A DNA stretch of 64,000 bases from Malania oleifera (lineage: Eukaryota; Streptophyta; Magnoliopsida; Santalales; Ximeniaceae), in contig NC_080423.1 in NCBI RefSeq assembly GCF_029873635.1, positions 104,575,773 through 104,639,772 on the forward strand, in the 5' to 3' direction. The notes under the pieces were generated by a model. That model saw only the letters and a program-made list of their open reading frames with translations. It was not told where the DNA came from and made no database searches. Made by a program: the position numbers and the translations under genes. Positions 23,937-34,514 of the stretch are shown piece after piece. Numbering within the stretch: the stretch's first letter is position 1; each line of letters starts with the position of its first letter.

Positions 23937-25405
23937 ATGGACCTAGGAGGCAATAGCACTCACGCCAGTGGGGAAGATGGTGCTGGTCCTTCTGGTGCAG
24001 CAAGTGGGGATTCAGATGTTGTGCTACGCAGTGTGGCTCAGCAAGTCATGGCTGAGATAGCACGGAGCTCTAGAGAGCAGGGAGGCCCATCCTCAGCTCA
24101 GGGATATACCATAGAGAAATTTATGAAGATGAATCCACCAGCTTTTTCTAGAGCGACTGATCCTACAGTCGCGGAGAACTGGGTGTAGGAGGTAGAGAAT
24201 ATTCTGACAGTGCTTCACTGTACCGATGAGCAGAGGGTCTTATATGCTACATATAGGCTAGCGGGGGAGGCCAAGAGATGGTGGGCACCCACCAGGTTGT
24301 TGGAGGAGCAGAGAGTTATACCAGTGTAGATGACCTAGATCCAATTCAGGGACATGTTCTTTGATAGATATTGTCCTGCTTCGATCAGAGAGGCTCGAGT
24401 ACAGGAGTTTCTAAGTCTGTCCCAGGGGTCGTTGACTGTCCCACAGTATGCGGCGATATTTATTGAGCTCTCTCGCTTCTGCCCTTATATTATCCCAGAT
24501 GAAACAAAGAAGGCTAGGATGTTTGAGAGAAATTTGAGGCAGAATATTTACAAGCAGGTGGCAGTACTAAGGATTCAAGATTTCTCAGAGTTGGTTGACA
24601 GGGCCACTATATCGGAGGAGAGTCTATCTGGAGAGACGGAGACACAAAGTCAGAAGAAGAGGGCGGCGCCCTCGAATTATCAGGTGGGTCTCAGAGGCCC
24701 TCGGAGAGGAGGTAGATCTAGTGGAGGCCAGAGACAGATGGTAGAGTACAGGGCATTTTAGAACAGTCAACCTCCCGCCACTTGTGCCAGATGTGGACAG
24801 AGACACCCGGGTGAATGTCGATTTGGGGAGAATGTTTGTTATCACTGCGAGAGACCCGGTCATATGGCTCAATTATGTTAGATGCCATCGAATTATGCAC
24901 AAGCTTCCAAACCATTTCGAGGTGGATATCAGGCGCCCCGTGGTGGTCAGCAGAAGAACACTGTGCCAGTGAGGGTCTATGCATTGACACCAGAAGAAGC
25001 TGAGACGGCTGGGGATGTTGTCACAGGTACTTTTACTACTTTACCATGTAGAATGATTGTCTGGTTTGATACAGGTGTCACCCATTCTTTTATATCGGCA
25101 GGGTATATGAAGATAGTTAGGATAGAGACACAATCGTTAGATATAGAATTGTCAGTGGGCACGCCGATGGGATCTGTGATTAGATGTAGGAGGGTACTTC
25201 GAAACTTTCCAGTGAGTATTCAGGAGAGGGTGCTGTTAGTTGATCTAGTGGTCCTAGAAATGCAGGGTTCGATGTGATGCTGGGCATGGATTGGTTAGCC
25301 ATTTATCATGCTAGCATAGATTGCCATCAGAAAGAAGTAATTTTCAAGCCCCCAGGTGAACCAGAATTTAGATTTACGGGTTCACGTGTGCGTGCTTCGC
25401 CACAG
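23937..25405 (+). pseudogene. Tekay-type gag and protease, broken
   Basis: Gag starts at 23937 (MDLGGNSTHASGEDG) and has the gypsy gag core FYDRYCP-like motif ([19 protein letters not shown], 24354 on). Two zinc knuckles follow near 24782-24880, CARCGQRHPGEC and CYHCERPGHMAQLC. Protease near 25060 reads WFDTGVTHSFIS, an aspartic protease D-T-G site. In-frame stops interrupt gag near 24186, 24328 and 24336 and before the knuckles. A one-base loss near 25266 shifts the frame before LGMDWLAIYHA. The frame ends at the solo LTR inserted at 25410. Confidence 0.92.
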
Positions 25406-25409
25406 CTGG

Positions 25410-25546
25410 TGTAGTAACCGGAAAAAAAAATATATAATAATAATAATAATAATAATAAAATAATAAAATAAAATTAATTAATTAAATTAATAAGTAAAAT
25501 GAACAGTATGATAAGGAACAAATATATATATATATAAATATTAAAG

Positions 25547-25618
<72 letters not shown>

Positions 25619-25788
25619 AAAGGTATGAAAGCTTCTTAAAGAAGCTTTACTTTACTTTACTTTACTTTACTTTACTTTACTTAAGGTTTATTATATATAT
25701 ATTATTAAATTAACACAAGCTTCTTTAAGAAGCTTTGAAGGTAAAATCCAAATTTAATTGGATTTTTGGTGGATGTGAGTTCATTCTC

Positions 25789-25842
<54 letters not shown>

Positions 25843-27742
25843 CTACGACTCTCTCTCTTCGATTCCGGGCTAGTTTTACGCCGGATCGACAAACCGAAAC
25901 CACCACGATGCTCCTGGCGAAGTTCTCTACAAGTCTTCCGGAATGGATCGTCAGGAAAACAAAGTTGGATTTCATCCCAAATCCAAGGTAAGGCTTTATA
26001 TTCAATATTTGGATTTTTGACAGTTGAAGAAAGTAATATACGCGTAAAAATACTGAACTTTAATACTGGAAATTTTCAGTTCCAGGGTATTGATTGGGAA
26101 CGTTAGGAATCATCCCTAAGTTGAGGTAAGACTTTTTAAGTCGAATTTGACTTAGTGGTAGTTATAGAAAATATTGTACGTACGAAAATACTAAACTTTA
26201 ATTCTGCGAGTTTTCATTTTCAGGGTATTGAGTTGAGAACCTTGTGGGTACGGGAAAGATTTTCTTAGGGGCTTTTCAGGAATCAGGTAAGGGGATAAAC
26301 TAAGCTAGTTTTGTTTTGAGAAAATGTATGTATATATATATAGCATCTGGTTTCAGGAAAAATAAATATATTTATATATATGATTTATATTTGGAAAATA
26401 CTGTTTAAATGATGATATGTTGAATATGTAGAAAATTTGTTTAGTGTGGCATGAGTATAAAAATGTTGTGAAATACTGTTTTTTTTGGGAATGAGGACGA
26501 TATGGATTTCTATGATGGAAAACCGGCGTACGGGCCGAGATATTTTTATATGTATATGTGATTTGCCGGCGTATGGGCCGTGCTATGTGATTTGCCAGCA
26601 TACGAGCTGTACTATGTGATTTGCCGGCGTACGGGCCGTGCTATGTGGTTTGCCAGCGTACGGGCTGTGCTATGTGATTTACCGGCGTACGGGCCGTGCT
26701 ATGTTAAAATGTGTAATACCGGCGTACGGGCCGATGATTTTCATGATACACGTATATATGTGAAATGATATGATTGATGTGAAAATAAATGATATGAGAT
26801 GTTTATGTATCACGGTTTTTGTATATGTATATGATATCAGAACCTAGTTGGCTTGGTCTAGGCTAGCACTTGCACGGTACCGTTGCTATGTGTCCATGGT
26901 CCTCGTGATCATGATATCTGTGTTAACGCCGCTGTACGGAGTGGTGTGAGATTGGATGGTCGATGTGGTTATTTTCAAGAAGTGTGCTGTTATCGCCCCT
27001 GGTGTACGGACCAGTCTGGGTAGACCCATCGGACCTACACACTACTATTTGACTTGGCAGTGGTCGGCCAACCATTGTCAGGTCCCGCCTTCGGGCCACA
27101 CAACCCAGTCATGTGGGGGTAATACATGACAACAGCCAGCTAACCTACCAGGATTGTTTTATGTTATTATTAGTGTATGAGATGAGATATGTTTATGAAA
27201 ATGCAGTATATTCTGCTATGTGTTGATATGCATATGTTTTCCCATATTTGATAAACAGTATTGAATATGTTATGTATGGTATATGTAGAACACAGAATAC
27301 TCATGTTGCCACACACTGGTATTAGTTTATTTCCCTTACTGAGAGGTGTCTCACCCCTAAATCTTATACATTTTTCAGGAGCCCCTAATAGGAGAGCGGG
27401 AAAAGCCCCGCTGATCTAGATCAGTTGTTTGCCCTCTTTGGAAGGGTAAGTTTTTGGTAGGGACAGTTAGGTTTTGTGGGAATTGTCCCTAGATTTCATT
27501 TTTGAGATGTATATACTGTGAGATAGTAATTGTAGTGACTCTGGTATGTGTTATGCACATTATGATGAGATGTATATGATTTTGTACTTTCTGCTGCGTA
27601 GGCTTCTGCTGTATGTTTTGTTATATCCCTGGTGCCCATGGGCCCAGGTGGATTGTGACCTGCTGAGCTGGAATGTATGATGTGATGATAATTTATTTAT
27701 ATAAAAAAATATATATATGCGAAAAAGGAGCAGGTCGTTACA
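25410..27742 (+). mobile_element. Tekay-type solo LTR inserted in pol (2.33 kb)
   Basis: It starts TGTAGTAACCGG and ends GGTCGTTACA. GCTGG flanks both sides (25405-25409 and 27743-27747), and the pol reading resumes after it (LVSAIQVRRLLQDG). It contains (AAT)n, (TA)n/(TG)n, (CTTTA)n and a (CT)n tract at 25787-25843. Seven palindromic CCGGCGTACGGGCCG units lie at 26521-26735. The shared CACACACTG/TTACTGAG/CTCACCCC block is at 27310-27357. Donor/acceptor-like sites mark mini-exons at 26086-26125, 26224-26286 and 27379-27445. A near copy lies at 61061-63437. Confidence 0.95.
26521..26735. repeat. Palindromic CCGGCGTACGGGCCG array (7 units)
   Basis: Seven units of CCGGCGTACGGGCCG or close variants are spaced by GTGCTATGTGATTTG-like sequence. 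Variants alternate between the full palindrome and CCAGCGTACGGGCTG. The related LTR at 61061 has ten units (62118-62425), so the copy number changes. Confidence 0.85.
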
Positions 27743-27747
27743 GCTGG

Positions 27748-30700
27748 TGTCAGCTATTCAGGTGAGGAGACTATTACAGGATGGCTGCTAGGAGTATGTT
27801 GCCTATATAAAAGAATTTCAAAAAGAAGTATTGAGACAAGATGACATACTAGTAGTGAGGAAATTTTCAGATGTATTTCCAGAAGAATTATCTGGTTTAC
27901 CACCGGACTGTGAGATTGAGTTCACTATAGACTTGTTGTCGGGGTCTGCCCCAATATCTAAAGCACCGTACCGTATGACACCAGTAGAGTTGAAAGAACT
28001 GAAAGATCAACTACAGGAGTTATTGGATAAGGGTTTTATCAGGCCTAGTGTGTTGCCTTGGCGTGCGCCAGTTTTATTCGTGAAAAAGAAAGATGGAACC
28101 ATGAGATTGTGCATCGATTATAGGGAGATAAATAAATTGACAATCAAGAATATATATCCTCTCCTTAGGATCAATGATTTATTTGATCAGGTCCAACGGG
28201 ACCCAGGTTTATTCTAAGATTGATCTGCGGTCAGGTTACCATCAGGTGAAAGTTGAAGCAGAGGACATTTCAAAGACCGCATTTCGTACCAGGTATGGGC
28301 ATTATGAGTTCTTAGTGATGCCATTTGGGTTGACTAATACACCAGCGGTTTTCATGGATTTGATGAATCGGGTGTTCCACCAGTATTTGAACCAGTTTAT
28401 GGTTGTATTCATTAATAATATACTGGTCTACTCGAGGAGTGTTAAGGAGCACGAACATCATTTGAGGCTAGTACTACAGATATTGAGGGAAAGGAAATTA
28501 TATGCAAAGTTCAAGAAATGTGAGTTCTGGTTAAGGCAGGTTACTTTTCTCGACCATGTGATTTTAGAAGCAGGAGTATCAGTTGATCCGAGTAAAATAG
28601 AGGCAGTGGTGAATTGGGAGAGGCTGGGAAATGTTTAGGAAGTTAGGAGTTTTCTGGGGTTAGCAGGTTATTACTGACGCTTTGTGGAGGGTTTCTCCAG
28701 GCTATCAGGTCCATTAACATGACTTACAAGGAAAAATGTAAAATTTGAATGGACTGATAACTGTGAGCAGAGTTTTCAAGAGTTAAAGCAGCGGTTAGTT
28801 TCAGCTCAAGTACTAACTATTCCATCAGGGGAGGACGGTTTTGCGATATATAATGATGCCTCTTTGAAGGGGCTAGGATGTGTATTGATGCAGCATGGCA
28901 GGGTTATTGCATATGCGTCGAGGTAGCTTAAAGAATATGCGAAGAATTATCCTGTCCATGATTTAGAGCTTGCTGCAGTGGTGTATGCTCTTAAAATTTG
29001 GAGGCATTATTTATATGGTGGGAAATGAAAGATTTTCATGAATCATAAGAGCCTAAAATATTTCTTCACTCAGAAAGAAATAAATATGAGACAAAGAATG
29101 TGGTTAGAACTTATTAAAGACTATGATTGCACAATTAGCTACCACCCAGGAAAAGCAAATGTAGTGGCAGATGCCCTGAGCAGGAAATCAGGGGGATCCA
29201 TGCTAGCAGCTATGGAGATTCAGCATTCGATTCTATTGGACTTGGAGAGGCTTAGTATAGAATTGGTGGAGGAAAGCCCTCAGGCAGTTATTGCCAATCT
29301 TGTAGTGCAGCCCACGCTTTACGAGAGGATTAAAGTAGCTCAGGGTGACGATGTAGAGTTGACAGTGGTGATGGCTAGAGTACGTGATGGTCAAGGTGAT
29401 GAGTTTAGCATATCAGATGATGGAGCTCTGCAATTTCGTATTAGGCTATGTATTCCTGCAGATACCAAGATCAGGAGGACTATACTAGAGAAGGCTCACA
29501 GATCCCTATATACGGTTCATCCCGGCAGTACTAAGATGTACAGGGATCTGCGAGAGTATTTCTGATGGAGTGGAATGAAGAGAGAGATAGCTGAATTTGT
29601 TCAGCATTTCTTGATGTGTCAGCAGGTTAAAGCTGAACACCAGAGACCAGTAGGACAGTTGCAGCCCTTGTTCATTCCAGAGTGGAAATAGGACCACGAT
29701 TCGATGGATTTTGTTACGGGATTACCACTAGTGCGACAGGGGTTGAATGCAATTTGGGTAGTTGTTGATCATTTGACAAAGACTGCTCATTTCATCCCTA
29801 TTAAAATTGGTTATTCCATGGATAGATTGGCAGAGATATATGTTCAGGAGATAGTTCGTGGTCATGGAGTACCAGTATCCATAGTTTCAGACTGAGATCC
29901 TCGATTTACTTCACGATTCTGGAAAAGTTTTCAGGAGGCTATGGGTACGCAGTTAGCTTTTAGCACTGATTTTCATCCCCAGATTGATGGTCAAACGGAG
30001 AGGACCATTCAGATACTAGAAGATATGCTTCGTGCTTGTGTGCTTGATTTTGGAGGCAGTTGGATCCAGTACATGCCGCTAGTGGAGTTTGCTTATAATA
30101 ATAGCTATCAGGCTAGTATCGGCATGGCTCCATACGAGGCATTATATGGCAGGAGATGTCGTTCTCCTTTTTTCTGGGATGAAGTAGGTGAAAGGCGCGT
30201 TTTGGGTCCCGAGATAATACAATAGGCGTCCGATAAAGTTCGATTAATTAGAGAAAGAATTAATACAGCACAGAGTCGGCAGAAAAGTTATGCAGACACT
30301 CGCTGATGAGAGTTAGAATTTGATGTGGGAGATCGAGTATTTTTTAAGATAGCTCCTCTGAAAGGAGTTATGAGGTTTGGGAAGAAGGGCAAGTTGAGCC
30401 CTAGGTTTATTGGCCCTTTTGAGATACTTGAGAGATTTGGGTCAATTGCCTAAAAGCTAGCTTTGCCACCAGCTTTGACTTATATTCATGACGTGTTTCA
30501 TGTTGCCATGTTAAGGAAATACGTCCCAAACCCATCCCACATCATTAGCTATGCAGAGATAGAGCTCAAGGATTCCTTGGCATATGAAGAGGTATCGGTA
30601 CAGATTTTGGACAGAAAGGTTCAGACTTTACGCACTAAAGAAATACAGTTAGTTAAAGTTTTGTGGAAGAATCATGCTATAAAGGAAGCTTCTTGGGAGC

Positions 30701-30750
30701 TCGAGGAGCAGATTAGACAGAAATACCCGCAGTTGTTCCAAGAGGTATAG
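27748..30750 (+). pseudogene. Tekay-type pol: RT, RNase H, integrase, chromodomain; broken
   Basis: RT begins near 27831 ([14 protein letters not shown]), with APYRMTP, then [10 protein letters not shown] after a frameshift near 28195. The catalytic FIDD-type box reads FINN (near 28411), losing both Asp. RNase H spans about 28740-29200 ([43 protein letters not shown]). Integrase has the zinc-binding region near 29500-29630, DFVTGLP, an Asp before a stop in VSD-stop-DPRF, and [11 protein letters not shown]. The chromodomain is at about 30580-30747. Stops near 28636, 28675, 28924, 29564, 29690, 29893, 30223 and 30304 mostly replace Gln, Arg or Trp codons. Confidence 0.95.
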
Positions 30751-31006
30751 AGATACTCAAGTAAAGCATAATAGTTAAATAGGTTTCCTTTTTCAGGTAC
30801 ATGTATAAGATTTTAGCTAGTAGATAGTTTTAAGTTTTATATATGTAATCTCTCAAAACATAATATGTAACCACAGTATTCCTCCGCCACAAGTGAGGGC
30901 AGGTAATAAAATAAGTAGACCCCTTTTTCTTCTATAGAATGATGAAGTGTATTGATGGGATCCAGCTAGTAAATTTCGAGGATGAAATTTTATAAGGAGA
31001 GGAGAA

Positions 31007-31336
31007 TGTAACGACCCAGAAAATATTGATATTTAAATATTAAAAAGAGAGGAAATGGAAATAGGAACAGAAGAAGCTCATAGTTGCACACAGGGCTTCA
31101 TCAACGAACACAGGAAGTTCGTCGACGAGGGCATAAAGGATTTCGTCAATGAACACAGGGCTTCATCGACGAGAAAGTACCGAGAGGAGTTCTAAGGGTA
31201 GCCTGCATTTCGTCGACGAACACAGGGCTTTGTTGAAAAATTTAATGAAGGACTCGTCGACAAGGTGACGTGTCTCTTCGTCGAATCAAACAGTATAAAT
31301 ATTTGAAAATCGAGATTTTCATCCATTGACCAGCAC

Positions 31337-31386
<50 letters not shown>

Positions 31387-31490
31387 GAATCCTCTCCCTT
31401 CTCTCTTCGATTCTGGCCCCACTAGTCGCCGGATCGACGATTCGAAGCTACCACGACGCTCCTGGCGGAGTTCTCTACAAGTTTGCCGGA
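31007..31490 (+). repeat. Tekay-type 3' LTR, truncated
   Basis: It starts TGTAACGACCCAG just after the polypurine tract AAGGAGAGGAGAA. It matches the first 480 bases of the 5' LTR, including the TTCGTCGACGAA array, TATAAAT and a longer (CT)n run (31340-31384). It stops abruptly after GTTTGCCGGAG and runs into SIRE-like LTR sequence. About three quarters of the LTR is missing. Confidence 0.88.
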
Positions 31491-31729
31491 GTCTAAACCC
31501 TCCGGTGCATATTATAGGACAATGCAATCATCTTCCAACCACACGTCGGGAATACAATAGATAATCAAATAATTTTTGTATACAATACAAGTGCTTTTTC
31601 ACAAGTAGATAAGTACCACAGTAAGCACAATACAATCAATGCACTCACAGATAATAAAGATTTAATGCCCAATTGAGATTTTCAAATATATCTCTCAATC
31701 AAATAAATTATATGATAATGTGAGAGATG

Positions 31730-31785
<56 letters not shown>

Positions 31786-33220
31786 ACTTGATTTAAAAGT
31801 ATAATGCACTCTAAATATTTATCAAGGAAATCAAGGCACAATATAATTTCTACCACAAATGTAATTCAACAATGAAGTGTAGGTAGTAATTTAGCTTCAA
31901 AAATATTTTCAATAATCACACAAGAAGCTCTTGAGTTTTACAATGAATTTGCAAAGACACACAAGCAATAAAAAAATTTTCCCAAAGAGAAATATGTATC
32001 AATCAAAAATATGGGAAGAACTTTAAGATAATACTCTAAAAAAAAATTTAAAATAGTGAATAGGTGAGAGTAAGGATTTTGAAAACAAATGCGTATAACA
32101 CACAATGAAGATTAATCAATCTCCGAAGTGCAATAAACTAAAAATAGAGATTGAAAATCTAAGCCCTCTTTAAAAGATTTTCACAAGAGAATATGAAAGA
32201 GAGGAGTATTTGCTTGCAAGTATATGAAAAATAGCTTAAGGAATTTTCAAATAATTTTTGCTAATCAAATATTAATCTCGTTGCTAATCAGAGCAAATGA
32301 AAGAGTATATATAGTTATTCCAAAAAATATAACCGTTAGGGACACAATGGGAATTTTGGAAAATATTAATTAAAAAATAACCCTAATTAATCGCGGTAAA
32401 AATGGCTAAACCCTAGAGGTTCGGTCGACCCAAGCTTTGGTCTATTGGCTGAACAGACTCAAAGAATTTGAATTTATTTTAGGGTTCGATTTGCCGTGCG
32501 AAGGGCTGGTCGGCTGAGTCAAGGCGAAAAACTAAACCTTCGTAGGCTCGGTCGCCCATGAGTATTGGTCAATTTGCTGAGTGGATCAGTTTGGTCGACT
32601 GAGGATATTTTGAACTGATAGTTCGGTCGGCGGGGGAAGGTAAAGAAGGTCAGCTTTAAGGTCAGTTGACCGTGGAAGTTTAGTTCAAAAGTCATTTGGT
32701 CACCTAAGCCAAGTAAAAATTTTGATTTTTGACTGGTTTGGTCGACTGAGGCATTTATAACGCCATGGATAGGTCGGCCGAAGCTTTTTAACTAAGCCAA
32801 AAAGTCAAGCGTCGGTCAACTGAAGTCTTTGTAAGCCCTGATTTTGACCTTAAACTTATTCAATCATGTGTGAGTAAGTTATAGCATTTTGTGCTAAGGT
32901 TTTAGGGTCCTAGTGGTCAGTCTATGGTCTTTTGTATCTTGAGCATTCAACCCTTATCATGCATGAGATGCAAATATTACATATCATAATTATTAAAGAC
33001 CCAAATATTAAATGCATTACGATACAACACAAAAATGTCTTTATTCTTTTTGCCTCCTATGAAGCCATCATGAAATATGATCTTTGTGGTCCTTATGACT
33101 TCCTTGTTCCCTTACCATTCGTGCGTGCTAAGAATTAACCTTGTTCATAAACTCAGTGCATAGGTAAGATGCTTATGCTTTGTCAGCATCAAAACAGTGA
33201 TTGGACTCAAAAAGTCAACA
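31491..33220 (-). repeat. Second piece of the reverse SIRE-like LTR
   Basis: It continues the LTR begun at 17867. It has (TA)n at 31733-31781 and an array of GGTCGACCGAA-like motifs at 32420-32830. The terminal CAACA on the plus strand corresponds to the LTR start on the minus strand. The plus-strand frame at 32932-33138 has no known domain. Confidence 0.8.
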
Positions 33221-33459
33221 CAACCCTCTCTCTAACCATGCTCCTCTATTTCCAACTTTCACAAAGTCCTCTCCAAATTCTTATTATCATTTTTTCGATG
33301 AATAAGAGACAATTACCCAAATAAAAAAGAAAAGTAAACATAATAGAAGAATGAATCATGGAAGCTCTCACCCCCATGATTTTAAATCGCAATAACATAA
33401 TGGCAACGAGTGTAACTGGAATTAGGAGAAACAAATATTACATAAAAAAAAAAAGAGGA

Positions 33460-34514
33460 TGTAACGACCATGAATTATTTTCAAGCACACAAAACCTTTA
33501 GGTATATTAGTGTATTTACATGTTTTAAACTTTTAGCCCTTCTTAGAAATAGTTTGTGTATTTTGGATCCTGTACTTCAATAAGGTTTTCCAGCAAAGGC
33601 AAAAAATTTACACTTGTGTTAAACCACCAGTAGGAACCCAAAACTGGAAAGTAAAAGAAAATGAATATAAAAAGAGAGAAATAAATGAAAATAAGAGAAA
33701 AAGAAGGAATTTGGTAAGGCAGATCCAAAACTGTAGACAGTTTTCTAAGCAGGAGAAAAACCATCACCGGTTTTGGGTCAACAGGGCAAGTCAAACACAA
33801 AATTGGTGATGGTTTTGTGGAGATATGGGAAACTGACACTCGTTTTCTTACGGGCCTACTCACCTATAAATAGGTTTGAGCTCATTTTTTAGAGAATTTC
33901 AAATCTCTCTCTTCTCTCTCCTATGGTTTTGGAACTTTTTCACCATAAGACTCTTCCGGGCTCATCATTGCATTTCGGTTGTCTCTCTCATCCACTGTCT
34001 AGCAAATACACGTGTTTTTACCGGTTGAAAGTTCTAGGGTTTTTCCATTTCGAGCCGTTCGGGTTTGTTTTTTCATAAAAAGGTAAGAGGATTTGTTTAC
34101 ATAAGTTATTTTTGAAATCTAATCCGGTAGAACTGTAGCTTATGATATTATGTACGATATGACTACTTATTTGGAAAATTTCACCAGGTGGTATTGCCTG
34201 TTTTTCGATTTTACAATTTTGGTAAAAACTAGGATTTTGGGGTATGAACTCCATTTTTCCTAAAACTCATTTCTTTTTGTTAAACCTAAAATAGGAGGTG
34301 TTTGAAACCCTTGTTTTCAATTTAAATGATATTTTCTAAACCATTTACTATATTATTGCTTTTTAAACCAAATGAGTATGACATGAGATGTTAAATGGAA
34401 ATATACTGAACTGAGAAATATGATTATAAGATATGGGAACTGGAATTCCAAATTGCTATCAGGAAATGTAGAAAAGAGATGCCAGTTAACTACCGAGAGA
34501 TGTATGTACCAAGG
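33460..34514 (+). mobile_element. Gypsy-type LTR, 5' part
   Basis: It starts TGTAACGACCATG, like the Tekay-type LTRs. It has a TATA-like CCTATAAATAGG at 33873-33884, a CTCTCTCTTC tract, and a donor-like AAAAAGGTAAGAG near 34077-34089. It is cut at 34514 by the SIRE-like copia. The 3' part may be the fragment at 48366-48873, which would place the whole 34515-48365 block inside this LTR. The expected repeat of CAAGG at the far side is only CAGGG. Confidence 0.6.

Larger units (their letters stand above)
18235..31490 (+). mobile_element. Ty3/gypsy chromovirus (Tekay/Del type), nested host of two other LTRs
   Basis: The 5' LTR (18235-23616), primer site (23620-23631), gag, protease, RT, RNase H, integrase with C-terminal chromodomain, polypurine tract and start of a 3' LTR (31007) are all present. 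RT lies before integrase, which defines gypsy. The C-terminal ILDRKVQTLRTKEIQLVKVL and SWELEEQIRQKYPQLF are typical of Tekay/Del chromodomains. The element inserted into a reverse SIRE-like LTR. Its own 3' LTR breaks off at about 31490, so no right target duplication can be read. Many stops and frameshifts make it inactive. Confidence 0.92.
17867..33220 (-). mobile_element. SIRE-like copia solo LTR, reverse, split by a gypsy element
   Basis: The two pieces are 17867-18234 and about 31491-33220. Together they give about 2.1 kb, the size of the LTR at 34515-36637. On the plus strand the ends are TGTTGGAATTG and AAAAGTCAACA. The flanks CAACT (17862-17866) and CAACC (33221-33225) are a 4-of-5 target duplication. 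Inverted, the right end reads TGTTGACTTTTTGAGTCCAA, closely matching the start at 34515. The left end has the CCTCTTTAGAATACATC segment and the CGAGGTTCGGCCAATACTGC block, which is also seen (inverted) near 63935-63955. No copia coding domain lies between the pieces. Confidence 0.85.

Noticed and set aside
25735-26106. 123-residue frame with Leu-Ser runs, repeated at 61343-61703
   Set aside because: It spans the (CT)n tract and the exon-like leader of the solo LTRs. It has no known domain, and its ends coincide with no gene feature. I treat the region as untranslated leader.
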